A stretch of DNA of 64,000 nt from Clostridium_S neuense (GTDB lineage Bacteria; Bacillota; Clostridia; Clostridiales; Clostridiaceae), in NCBI RefSeq assembly GCF_045310695.1, contig NZ_JBJIAA010000015.1:1-64000 (forward strand). Direction: 5' to 3'. The notes beneath the pieces were generated by a model. The model saw only the letters and a program-made list of their open reading frames with translations, did not search any database and was not told the DNA's origin. This document shows positions 17,424 to 25,059 of this stretch, piece after piece. Numbering within the stretch: the first letter of the stretch is position 1; every line of letters starts with the position of its first letter. The translations under genes and the position numbers were made by a program.

Positions 17424-17555
17424 CAATAATTTAAAACTTTTTTGTTTATTTATTAAAAAACTTAAAACTACCTTAAATTCACTTCTTCAAAATATAAGAG
17501 ATAACTAGTAAATTAGGCATTTTTATCATCAAATGATTTTTTAATTTAAACAAAA

Positions 17556-17630
17556 TTTAAGAGGGTTATTAAAGATAAACAACATTGAAACCTCAATAGT
17601 TACAGCATTTTACCCATAAACCCTCTTAAA
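17556..17630. repeat. Inverted repeat element downstream of the S1 gene
   Basis: 12-bp perfect inverted repeat TTTAAGAGGGTT (17556-17567) with AACCCTCTTAAA (17619-17630). The interior contains TTAAAGATAAACAACATTGAAACC, a close match to the word at 44351-44371, so it belongs to the AAAGATAAACCAC repeat group. It may also serve as terminator for the operon ending at 17650. Confidence 0.5.
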
Positions 17631-17649
17631 CTAAAATTACAAACTCATC

Positions 17650-18060
17650 TTAACTACTTGAATTTTTTCTATATCCTCTTGCTCTAGAATCTTGATGCTT
17701 CTTTAAATCTTGAAATTTTTCTTCACTGTCTTTTAAAAACTTTGATAACTTATCCTCAAAGTTTACAGTTGGCTGAGGCTTACCTTTCTTTGCCCAATCT
17801 ATCTCAATTGGTCTTGCTGATTTCTTAGGTGCAGAAGCTTGCTTTATCGACAAACTTATTTTTCCATTGTCATCTACGGAAAGAACTTTAACCTTTACTT
17901 TATCTTTTTCCTTTAAATATTCTCTTATATCCTTAACAAATGAATCTGCCACCTCGGATATATGAACAAGTCCAGTTTTTCCATCTACTTCAACAAAAGC
18001 TCCAAAATTGGTGATATTAACAACAGTACCTTCTAAAATACTTCCTGCCTTTAAGGTCAT
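17650..18060 (-). CDS. yabR: S1-domain RNA-binding protein (YabR-like)
   Basis: Small cytoplasmic protein with a single S1 OB-fold at residues 1-72 (GSILEGTVVNITNFGAFVEV, GLVHISEV, VLSVDDNGKISLS), followed by a basic/charged tail of about 60 residues. Such proteins bind RNA or ribosomes; the Bacillus homologue YabR sits in the same place, between divIC and spoIIE. Length 136 fits. The ATG is preceded by AGGAGG. Exact function is unknown. Confidence 0.88.
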   Translation of the reverse strand: MTLKAGSILEGTVVNITNFGAFVEVDGKTGLVHISEVADSFVKDIREYLKEKDKVKVKVLSVDDNGKISLSIKQASAPKKSARPIEIDWAKKGKPQPTVNFEDKLSKFLKDSEEKFQDLKKHQDSRARGYRKNSSS

Positions 18061-18118
18061 ATTAAAAAGACTCCTCCTTGATTATATATATTGTGTATGT
18101 TAATTATAATTTATTAAA

Positions 18119-18400
18119 CTATTTGTGTTTTTCACTTGAATCTATTACAGGAGTTTCGCCTTGTTTTATAAGACCTAATCTTTCTCTTGCGAGCTTTTCA
18201 GTATACTTATCAGTCTTAGTAAGTTTAATTTCATCCTGTAACTTTCTATTCTCAATGCTGAGTTTATCTACAGTCTTTTGCTTAGCTTTTATATCATCTT
18301 TAATTCTTGACATAGTAAGCTGTTGATTAACAAATATATATCCTATATTTATAACGAGAACTACAAGTATTATAATTTTTATTTTTGATTTCCTTCTCAT
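18119..18400 (-). CDS. divIC: Septum formation initiator, DivIC/FtsB family
   Basis: Bitopic division protein of 93 residues. A basic N-terminus (MRRKSKIKI) is followed by one transmembrane helix (about 8-24) and an extracytoplasmic coiled coil (about 28-65). The C-terminal motif LARERLGLIKQGETPV is typical of the family, which links FtsL/FtsQ to FtsW/FtsI in the divisome. Placement between yabQ and yabR matches Bacillus divIC. Confidence 0.88.
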   Translation of the reverse strand: MRRKSKIKIIILVVLVINIGYIFVNQQLTMSRIKDDIKAKQKTVDKLSIENRKLQDEIKLTKTDKYTEKLARERLGLIKQGETPVIDSSEKHK

Positions 18401-18494
18401 AAATAAAACTCTCCTCTAGAGTAAAAACTTTAATACCCATATATACATTTTAAAAGCTTTTTCAAATTTATTCAAGATATTTATTTAGTAATTT

Positions 18495-18878
18495 TTATTT
18501 TTTATTTAAGAATATTGATTCAAAAATGAAAATTATAAAATTTATGGTAATCCTCGTAATTTTCATTAACTTTCTTAATATACTATCTACGATTTTTACA
18601 TAACCTTTACTTATTACCTTGGCATAAAAAATTATTCCTAATATCATAAATGCATATACATAAATATTTATGTAAGCTTCATTTGTGTACAATAAGAATG
18701 CAAATACAATTAATGCACACAAGATAAGAAATATTATATCCTGTATAAAAACAAGTATCCTGCCTACCTTTTTTATATTTCTTATAACCCTGTACAAATC
18801 AAAAAGTCCTGCAACTACAATTCCTGCTATGAAATTGCATAATAAAAAAACAAACTGACCGTATATAGTCAAAACCAT
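18495..18878 (-). CDS. yabQ: Spore cortex protein YabQ
   Basis: 127-residue hydrophobic protein with about four transmembrane helices. In Bacillus YabQ is a sigma-E product that localises around the forespore and is needed for cortex formation. The identification rests on size, topology, the GLFDLYRVIRNIKK segment after the first helix pair, and synteny with yabP directly upstream (10-bp gap). Confidence 0.85.
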   Translation of the reverse strand: MVLTIYGQFVFLLCNFIAGIVVAGLFDLYRVIRNIKKVGRILVFIQDIIFLILCALIVFAFLLYTNEAYINIYVYAFMILGIIFYAKVISKGYVKIVDSILRKLMKITRITINFIIFIFESIFLNKK

Positions 18879-18888
18879 AATTTTTCAC

Positions 18889-19185
18889 CTATTTAAACAA
18901 TCTTGATAAGATGCTATCTTTATTATGCTTATCCTCGTTGCTATTATATACGCAGGAATTTATTATACCGATTATAATTATATCTCCGTTTTGTACATCT
19001 AATTTATTCATTTTAAGTTCTCTTCCCTTAATAACAAGCGAGCCTACATTGGTATTAAGTATAATTTGCTCATCATTAAAACTAACAACTTCGCTTACAC
19101 CTGTAAGTAAAAGCTTTCTTCTATTCTCTATGGTCATAAGACTTTTCTTATTATTATCAGTATTTGATTCTTTTTTTGATTCCAT
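18889..19185 (-). CDS. yabP: Sporulation protein YabP
   Basis: 98-residue soluble beta-rich protein of the YabP/YqfC family. Conserved features are RRKLLLTGVSEVVSFNDEQI (about 23-42), a LVIKGRELKMNKLDV segment and the ending GxI. The family is required for sporulation in Bacillus and is made in the mother cell under sigma-E. Forms an operon with yabQ. A sigma-E-like promoter is suggested at 19214-19244. The ATG has a GGAGG Shine-Dalgarno sequence. Confidence 0.88.
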   Translation of the reverse strand: MESKKESNTDNNKKSLMTIENRRKLLLTGVSEVVSFNDEQIILNTNVGSLVIKGRELKMNKLDVQNGDIIIIGIINSCVYNSNEDKHNKDSILSRLFK

Positions 19186-19213
19186 AACAGATTACCTCCT
19201 ACTCTACTTTTTA

Positions 19214-19244
19214 ATATATATGTAGAATAGATGGAAGTTATAAC
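19214..19244 (-). promoter_or_regulatory. Possible sigma-E promoter of yabPQ
   Basis: Minus-strand GTTATAA, 15-bp spacer, CATATATAT, which resembles the sigma-E -35/-10 pattern (about ATATT and CATACA-T). It lies between rqcP and yabP. The match is moderate, supported mainly by the known sigma-E control of yabPQ in Bacillus. Confidence 0.35.
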
Positions 19245-19499
19245 CTAAATTTCTTCACCTGATATTACTTCATACATTTGTTTTGCTTCTTCTTTAAGTA
19301 CATGATTTGAAATGTTCAAAATTTTAGCCTTTAATACTTTTGAAGCATATCTAATTTCTATTATATCCTCTTCCTTTACCTCTGTACTTGGTTTTGCAAC
19401 CTTCCCATTAATAGATACTCTTCCACTCTCACAGGCTTCTTTGGCAACAGTTCTTCTTTTTATTATTCTTGAAATCTTTAAGTATTTATCTAATCTCAT
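19245..19499 (-). CDS. rqcP: S4-domain ribosome quality-control protein RqcP (YabO)
   Basis: 84-residue S4 RNA-binding protein (MRLDKYLKISRIIKRRTVAKEACESGRV). The RqcP/YabO/Hsp15 family binds 50S subunits carrying stalled peptidyl-tRNA and helps RqcH add alanine tails. Near-complete domain with little else, and the conserved position mazG-yabO-yabP supports the call. Good GGAGG Shine-Dalgarno sequence. Confidence 0.88.
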   Translation of the reverse strand: MRLDKYLKISRIIKRRTVAKEACESGRVSINGKVAKPSTEVKEEDIIEIRYASKVLKAKILNISNHVLKEEAKQMYEVISGEEI

Positions 19500-19582
19500 T
19501 TTTTCCTCCTAATGGTTATTATATGATTTAAACAAATATTCAGTGAGTCTATATTTAATTCAGTTCATAACACATAACAAAA

Positions 19583-19672
19583 GATAATAGGCTTCGCCCA
19601 AACCCCGTGTATTATACCGAGTGCTTTATCCTCGTTATAGAAGGATAATGGGCTTCGCCCAAACCCCGTGTA
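19583..19672. repeat. Pair of 29-bp direct repeats with GGGCTTCGCCC hairpin
   Basis: Two copies (19583-19611 and 19644-19672) differ at one base and share GGCTTCGCCCAAACCCCGTG; they are 61 bp apart. The GC-rich core GGGCTTCGCCC is itself a small hairpin and stands out against the AT-rich surroundings. It lies between hup and rqcP, on the downstream side of the hup terminator. Confidence 0.7.
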
Positions 19673-19682
19673 AGATTAACTT

Positions 19683-19709
19683 AAAAATCCCGGATAAACC
19701 GGGATTTTT
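19683..19709 (-). terminator. Terminator of hup
   Basis: 11-bp perfect stem AAAAATCCCGG/CCGGGATTTTT with a 5-nt loop, 18 bp past the hup stop codon. Confidence 0.85.
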
Positions 19710-19726
19710 AATTTGTAACTAATTTA

Positions 19727-20002
19727 TTATTTATTTACTCTCTCTTTAAATTCTTTTCCTGCTTTAAATACTGGTACAGTAGAAGCTGGTATTGTTATTT
19801 CTTCTTTTGATCTTGGGTTTCTACCCTTTCTTTCTGCTCTTTCTCTAGTTTCAAAAGTTCCAAATCCAACTAATTGAACTTTCTCGTTCTTTTCTAGAGA
19901 TTCTTCAATACTTTCTATAAATGCTTTTAATGCTGTCTCTGCATCCTTCTTAGTTAAATTTCCTTTTTCTGCTATACTAGCTATTAATTCTGCCTTATTC
20001 AC
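19727..20002 (-). CDS. hup: HU-family DNA-binding protein
   Basis: 91-residue nucleoid protein that binds and bends DNA as a dimer. The N-terminal helices (MNKAELIASIAEKGNLTKKDAE) and the DNA-binding arm (about 47-80, with RKGRNPRSKEEITIPASTVPVFKAG) are complete and canonical. Strong AAGGAGG Shine-Dalgarno sequence. The gene is inserted between mazG and rqcP, as in many clostridia, and has its own terminator. Confidence 0.96.
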   Translation of the reverse strand: MNKAELIASIAEKGNLTKKDAETALKAFIESIEESLEKNEKVQLVGFGTFETRERAERKGRNPRSKEEITIPASTVPVFKAGKEFKERVNK

Positions 20003-20094
20003 TTTTGTTACCTCCTTAAATTTTAAGAGTATGCTTAACTATACATTAGCATATTCTGCATAAATTATAAAAATCCTTCTTTCGAAAGATATTT

Positions 20095-21558
20095 TTATTG
20101 AATTTTGTCTTTTTTAATTGATTTAACTTCATCCCAAAGTTTATTCATTTGCTTTAAGGTCATGTCCTCTAATTTTAACTTTTGGTTAAAAGCTTCGTTT
20201 TCTATGTACTCAAAGCGTTTTATAAATTTATCTATAGTATAATTTAATGCAAATTCACTGTCAATGTCAAGAAATCTAGCAACATTTACTACAGAAAATA
20301 TTAAATCTCCAACTTCTTCTAGTATTCTATCCTTTTTGTCACCTTTATATTCACATTTTACTTCACTAAGTTCTTCTAAAACCTTGTTAAATGCACATTC
20401 AATATTGTCCAAATCAAATCCAACCTTGGCAGCTTTTCTTTGAACTTTATCTGCTCTCATAAGTGAAGGTAAAATTTTAGGAACATGCCTTAATTCATCT
20501 GTATAAGATTTCAATCCTTGCTCATCTTTCTTTATTTCATCCCACTTTTTAATTACTTCTGAAGATGTTTCACAATTTGAATCTCCAAATACATGAGGAT
20601 GCCTATATATCATTTTATTGCATATACCTGATATTACATCATTAATATTATACATTCCTTCTTCTTTTCCAAGCTGAGCATGAAAAACTATTTGAAAGAG
20701 AACGTCTCCAAGTTCTTCAATTATAGCATTATCATCATTTTTCTCAATTGCTTCAACAACCTCATAACTTTCTTCAATCATAGCTTTTTTTATGGATTCA
20801 TGAGTTTGCTCTCTATCCCATGGACAGCCTTCATTACTTCTAAGTTTATCCATAATACCAAGTAAATCATAAAAGTCTTTGTTATTTTCTATATCTCTTG
20901 GTATATATACAGAGGTCAAATAATCTATGTCCTCTTGTCTATCAAGTTCATACAACGGCATGGTCCTTATGCTTTCCATACCCTTTACCCCTGCTGCTCT
21001 TATAAAGCATATCTCTGTATCATCATTATAGTACTCAAGCAGTGCAAGCTTTACATCTGAAGCAATAAACTTATTATATACCTGCGTTATTATTAAACCT
21101 ATTCTTTTATCCAAAATTTGATTTTTCATATCAAACGCATCTATTATTTTTAATCCTTTAACAGGATCAATTTGAAGTCTTTCCATAACAACATCAATAA
21201 AACTAACTGCTGGAAGTACTTCTGCTTGTATACCCTGTTCTTTACAGAGCTTTAATAGTATCTCAACAGACTTTTCTGCAACAAGAGGATGCCCTGGAAC
21301 TGCATAAACTATTTCTTCAGCTTTAGAATACTTTTTTATTATATCTTCTGCTATAGAGTTATACACATCATCAAAGCTTTCACTTTTTTCATACTTTTCA
21401 TCATAAGTTTGAAATTTTATGCCCATTTCTTTTAAATACTTTACTGTAGGATGTTTTTCCGTTCTTAGAATAACATTACTGCTGTTTTTTAATAGTTCTA
21501 AAGTACCAAAAGTAATTGCATCCTTTGATCCAGGTCCAAGTCCAACAATTTTAATCAC
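20095..21558 (-). CDS. mazG: MazG-family NTP pyrophosphohydrolase fused to tetrapyrrole-methylase-like domain (YabN)
   Basis: Two-part protein of 487 residues. Residues 1 to about 220 form an SAM-dependent tetrapyrrole methylase-type fold (IVGLGPGSKDAITFG, VYAVPGHPLVAE). Residues 230-487 contain two MazG modules with metal-binding EExxE/ExxD pairs (EESYEVVEAIEKND with EELGDVLFQ, and EELSEVK with EEVGDLIFS). The WDREQTHESI motif is the usual MazG entry. MazG cleaves NTPs/dNTPs to NMP and pyrophosphate; the methylase half has no established substrate. The same fusion occurs as YabN in Bacillus at this position. Confidence 0.93.
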   Translation of the reverse strand: MIKIVGLGPGSKDAITFGTLELLKNSSNVILRTEKHPTVKYLKEMGIKFQTYDEKYEKSESFDDVYNSIAEDIIKKYSKAEEIVYAVPGHPLVAEKSVEILLKLCKEQGIQAEVLPAVSFIDVVMERLQIDPVKGLKIIDAFDMKNQILDKRIGLIITQVYNKFIASDVKLALLEYYNDDTEICFIRAAGVKGMESIRTMPLYELDRQEDIDYLTSVYIPRDIENNKDFYDLLGIMDKLRSNEGCPWDREQTHESIKKAMIEESYEVVEAIEKNDDNAIIEELGDVLFQIVFHAQLGKEEGMYNINDVISGICNKMIYRHPHVFGDSNCETSSEVIKKWDEIKKDEQGLKSYTDELRHVPKILPSLMRADKVQRKAAKVGFDLDNIECAFNKVLEELSEVKCEYKGDKKDRILEEVGDLIFSVVNVARFLDIDSEFALNYTIDKFIKRFEYIENEAFNQKLKLEDMTLKQMNKLWDEVKSIKKDKIQ

Positions 21559-21676
21559 TAAACCTTCTACCTCTTTTCTTTTATGGTAAATATAATTTAA
21601 TTATTAATTTATGCATGCTCCATAATACCATAAAAATTGAGGTTTGGGAACATATATAAATTAAGTTTCACCTTGA

Positions 21677-23218
21677 TTATCTATACTTTTTAACAATTCT
21701 CCGTTTAATATCACCATAGCTAAATATTCCAAAAACAACAATAAGCATGGAATAGACTATAACACCTAGAAGTACAGAAACACCACAGCTTATTATATTA
21801 TTCATTGTTTTATTATAAACATACGTGTAAATAATTACAACACCTATTATCATAATTATCGAAGCATAAGCAGGTTTTATTAAAATATCATAGTATTTAG
21901 GCTTAATTTTTAACTTCACAGTAAATACTATTACATTGAGCATAGTAGCAACAAAATATCCAGCTATGGTTCCTATTACTGCACCGTAAACATTTATATT
22001 AGCTACAGGAACAAAATGTATGGTTATAAATACCTTAATCACGCATCCTATAAATAAATTTATAACAGGCAGTAGATACTTTCCTATCCCCTGTAAAATA
22101 GCTGTAGTGGCTTGAAATAAAATTATAAAAGGTATACTTATACTTAAATATCTCAAAATATAGCTTCCAGACGAATGTCCTGGAAATATTAATCGCATTA
22201 TTGGATTAGCCATAAAAAATAATCCCAAAAATGATGGTATTGCTATAATCATTGACATTTTTAATGCTGTATCAACTTTATTAACTAATTCAAATCTTTT
22301 ATTTAAGATGAATGCTTCTGAAATCATTGGAACAATTGAAATGCAAAGTGCCATTGATAGAGTAAGAGGAACATTAACAAGCACAAATGCTTTTCCTGTA
22401 AGCTGACCATACAGCTCAGTAGCCTGTCTGTAGTCAAAGCCTGCTCTAAGCAAATTTTGTGGTACTAGAATGGAATCTAAAAGGCTCATTATGCTTCCCA
22501 CAGCTGAACCTAGTGATACTGGTATAGCTATACATATTATTTTCGTTAAAATTGAACTATCATTTTTAACCTTAACTTTACCAAGCTGTTTTTGAGCCTT
22601 AATGTACTTAAAAAACAAATATATTCCAGCCATTATAGCTCCAAAAGTTGCACCAAACGCAGCACCACCTGCTGAATATTCTACGCCTCTGTTCAAAAGC
22701 ATATATGCTAGTCCAACTCCAACGATTACTCTTCCTATTTGCTCTAATATCTGTGATATAGCTGTTGGTGTCATATTTTGAAGTCCTTGAAAAAAACCTC
22801 TAAGCGGGCTTACTATAGATATAAATAGTGGTGCAAAAGCTATACCCATTAAGGAATACAAGGCATGACTATCCCAATTAAGGAATCTTACAAGCTCTCT
22901 AGAAAATATTAGAAGAAAAACTGTAAATCCTCCCCCAAGCACAGCCATAAGAAGAATTGCTTTTCTAAGTATTAGTATTATGCCATTTCTGTCTCCAACT
23001 GCATTTCTTTCTGAAACCATTTTTGACACAGCTACAGGTATTCCTGATGCTGCTGCAATAAAAAAAGTATATAGAGGATATGACATTTGATAATATCCTA
23101 TTCCATTATCACCTATAAGCATGACAAGTGGAAATCTAAAAAATAGTCCTAGAAATTTAGCAATTATACCTGCTATGCCTAATATAAATGTCCCCTTTAT
23201 TAAAGATTGTTTTTTCAT
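21677..23218 (-). CDS. MATE/MurJ-superfamily lipid flippase, SpoVB-like (YabM)
   Basis: Integral membrane protein of 513 residues with about 14 transmembrane helices (MVF/polysaccharide flippase family). N-terminal FILGIAGIIAKFLGLFFRFPL, then GYYQMSYPLYTFFIAAASGIPVAVSKMVSE, is typical of SpoVB/YabM proteins, which export lipid-linked precursors for cortex or wall synthesis. Synteny between mazG and spoVT points to YabM of Bacillus. I cannot separate YabM from SpoVB or MurJ function by sequence alone, so no symbol is given. Confidence 0.85.
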   Translation of the reverse strand: MKKQSLIKGTFILGIAGIIAKFLGLFFRFPLVMLIGDNGIGYYQMSYPLYTFFIAAASGIPVAVSKMVSERNAVGDRNGIILILRKAILLMAVLGGGFTVFLLIFSRELVRFLNWDSHALYSLMGIAFAPLFISIVSPLRGFFQGLQNMTPTAISQILEQIGRVIVGVGLAYMLLNRGVEYSAGGAAFGATFGAIMAGIYLFFKYIKAQKQLGKVKVKNDSSILTKIICIAIPVSLGSAVGSIMSLLDSILVPQNLLRAGFDYRQATELYGQLTGKAFVLVNVPLTLSMALCISIVPMISEAFILNKRFELVNKVDTALKMSMIIAIPSFLGLFFMANPIMRLIFPGHSSGSYILRYLSISIPFIILFQATTAILQGIGKYLLPVINLFIGCVIKVFITIHFVPVANINVYGAVIGTIAGYFVATMLNVIVFTVKLKIKPKYYDILIKPAYASIIMIIGVVIIYTYVYNKTMNNIISCGVSVLLGVIVYSMLIVVFGIFSYGDIKRRIVKKYR

Positions 23219-23287
23219 ATTAAAATACCTCCAAAATTTCTATAAGTATTAATATTTAAATTTTAGAGGTATTATTACTGTATTATG

Positions 23288-23839
23288 TTATTGCTCCATC
23301 TGTTTTCCTAAAAATAAAGCTGCTGTTTCCGCCATTTTTTCTTCCATTTCTCCAAATTTTACACCCTCATCTTTTGAAAAAATGACTACTGCACCAACTG
23401 CATCACCTTCTGCTATTATAGGTGCTGCAACCTGTGCTGTGTACTTTCCTTCAGCTTCATCCTCATCATATAATGGCATTGGCTTTCCTGATTCAGCCAT
23501 ATTAAATGCTTTTCTTTCATCCATTAAGCCTTCAATTTCATCACTTACTCTTTTATCAAGATACTCTTTTTTAGCAGATCCGCTGACTGATATTATGGCA
23601 TCTTTATCACATATTACTACCATTTGCCCTATTGATGAATTTAATGACTCTGCATATTCTTTTGCAAAATCATTAAGTTCATTTATAGGAGAATACTTCT
23701 TTAAAATTACTCCTCCTTCTCTGTCTGTAAATATTTCTAAAGGATCTCCCTCTCTTATCCTAAGAGTTCTTCTTATTTCTTTTGGTATTACAACTCTTCC
23801 AAGATCGTCTATACGTCTAACAATACCTGTTGCTTTCAT
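23288..23839 (-). CDS. spoVT: Stage V sporulation protein T
   Basis: Forespore transcription factor that modulates sigma-G genes. The AbrB-type swapped-hairpin DNA-binding domain spans about 1-50 (MKATGIVRRIDDLGRVVIPK, RREGD-type REGDPLEIF), followed by a GAF-like domain (about 55-183). The ATG at 23839 gives the usual MKATG start; a GTG codon directly upstream (23842) is equally near the GGAGGG Shine-Dalgarno sequence. Its promoter at 23874-23904 looks sigma-G dependent, as known in Bacillus. Confidence 0.95.
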   Translation of the reverse strand: MKATGIVRRIDDLGRVVIPKEIRRTLRIREGDPLEIFTDREGGVILKKYSPINELNDFAKEYAESLNSSIGQMVVICDKDAIISVSGSAKKEYLDKRVSDEIEGLMDERKAFNMAESGKPMPLYDEDEAEGKYTAQVAAPIIAEGDAVGAVVIFSKDEGVKFGEMEEKMAETAALFLGKQMEQ

Positions 23840-23873
23840 CACTTGTTTCCCTCCTAAAATTTTTTTACATTTA

Positions 23874-23904
23874 TAGTATCCAACTTATTTTGAAATTTTA
23901 TGCA
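23874..23904 (-). promoter_or_regulatory. Sigma-G-type promoter of spoVT
   Basis: Minus-strand TGCATA (23899-23904), 18-bp spacer, GATACTA (23874-23880). This fits the sigma-G pattern (gCATA ... cATACTA) and the known forespore control of spoVT. One mismatch in the -10. Confidence 0.6.
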
Positions 23905-23926
23905 TATATGCATAGTTTCTTTATAA

Positions 23927-23960
23927 AAAAATCCATAGAAGTTACCTTCTATGGATTTTT
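23927..23960 (-). terminator. Terminator of prsA
   Basis: 15-bp stem AAAAATCCATAGAAG/CTTCTATGGATTTTT with a 4-nt loop, ending in a T tract on the minus strand, immediately after the prsA stop codon. Confidence 0.85.
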
Positions 23961-23964
23961 TTAT

Positions 23965-24969
23965 TTATAGGTTCTTTTCATATTTAGTTATGCTAGCTGC
24001 CTTTTTCCACTTGTTTATAGTATCTTGCTGCTTAGTCTGCTGCTTTTGCTTTAAAAGAGTACTTTTTATCTCTGCCTTAACTTTATCAAATGCTTTTACA
24101 GGGTAAGTTGTTTTCTTTATGCATTTAATTACATGCCATCCAAATTGGGTGTGAACTGGATCACTTACTTGACCATCACTCAATTTAAATGCTGCAGCCA
24201 AAAATGTTGGATCATAATTTGTATCACCCTGCTGTATATTTCCTAAGTTTCCGCCTTTCACCTTAGAACCATCGTCAGTAGATACTTCTTTAGCAACCTT
24301 TGCAAAATCTTCTCCATTTTTTAATCTTGCTTCAACTTTTTTGGCATCATCTTCAGTTTTAAGTAATATATGTGATACATTAATTGTATTTGGTTGTTCT
24401 GTATATTGGCTCTTATTTTTTTCATAATATGCTTGTGCTTGTGCATCAGTTATGCTTATTCCCTTGTATATGTAATTTAAAACTTTTTGTTCTATTATGC
24501 CATTTCTTATTTGCTGCTTAAGATCAGCTACTGTAAAACCTGCATTTTTTAGAACTGTGTTCCAAGCTGACTCTGTTTTATAGTTTTTCTTTGTTGCATT
24601 ATACTGAGTAGTTACCTGTTTATCTAACTCAGAATCACTTGGCACTAATTTAAGTTCTTTTGCTTTTTGAAGCACTAATACTTCAGTTACTTTTTGATCA
24701 AGAAGCTGTTCTTTTTGCTGCTGTAAAGCACTCATTGCTTCTTCATTACTTGAATAGTTAGTTCCATATTGCTGTTCAATACTTGCGATTACTCCAGACT
24801 GTTTTAGTAGCTTATCCATATCACCTTTTGTTATCTTTTCATCATTTACCTTTGCAACCACTTGTTTTGCAATTCCTTCTGGCGTCTTCTCTATCATATC
24901 GCATCCGACAGCTGAAAATACAAACATTCCTAGCATTAATGCACTTATAATCTTTTTTGCATTCTTCAT
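23965..24969 (-). CDS. prsA: Foldase lipoprotein PrsA (parvulin-type prolyl isomerase)
   Basis: Extracytoplasmic lipoprotein assisting folding of secreted proteins. Signal peptide 1-22 ends in lipobox FSAVGC with lipidated C23. A SurA/trigger-like N-terminal chaperone region is followed by a parvulin domain (about 193-290) with NVSHILLKTEDDAKK, GGNLGNIQQGD and FGWHVIKC. The tail is lysine/glutamine rich. Lies between spoVT and mfd, a position occupied by prsA-like genes in several clostridia. Length 334 is normal. Confidence 0.93.
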   Translation of the reverse strand: MKNAKKIISALMLGMFVFSAVGCDMIEKTPEGIAKQVVAKVNDEKITKGDMDKLLKQSGVIASIEQQYGTNYSSNEEAMSALQQQKEQLLDQKVTEVLVLQKAKELKLVPSDSELDKQVTTQYNATKKNYKTESAWNTVLKNAGFTVADLKQQIRNGIIEQKVLNYIYKGISITDAQAQAYYEKNKSQYTEQPNTINVSHILLKTEDDAKKVEARLKNGEDFAKVAKEVSTDDGSKVKGGNLGNIQQGDTNYDPTFLAAAFKLSDGQVSDPVHTQFGWHVIKCIKKTTYPVKAFDKVKAEIKSTLLKQKQQTKQQDTINKWKKAASITKYEKNL

Positions 24970-25059
24970 AAACTTACCTCACTTTTCTAATTATTTACTT
25001 AATTAAATCTCATATCAGTAACTTTTTTAATTATACACAAACTTTATTGTATCATAAAA

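Noticed and set aside
19583..19672. CRISPR-like direct repeats
   Set aside because: Only two copies, one spacer, and no cas genes in the window.
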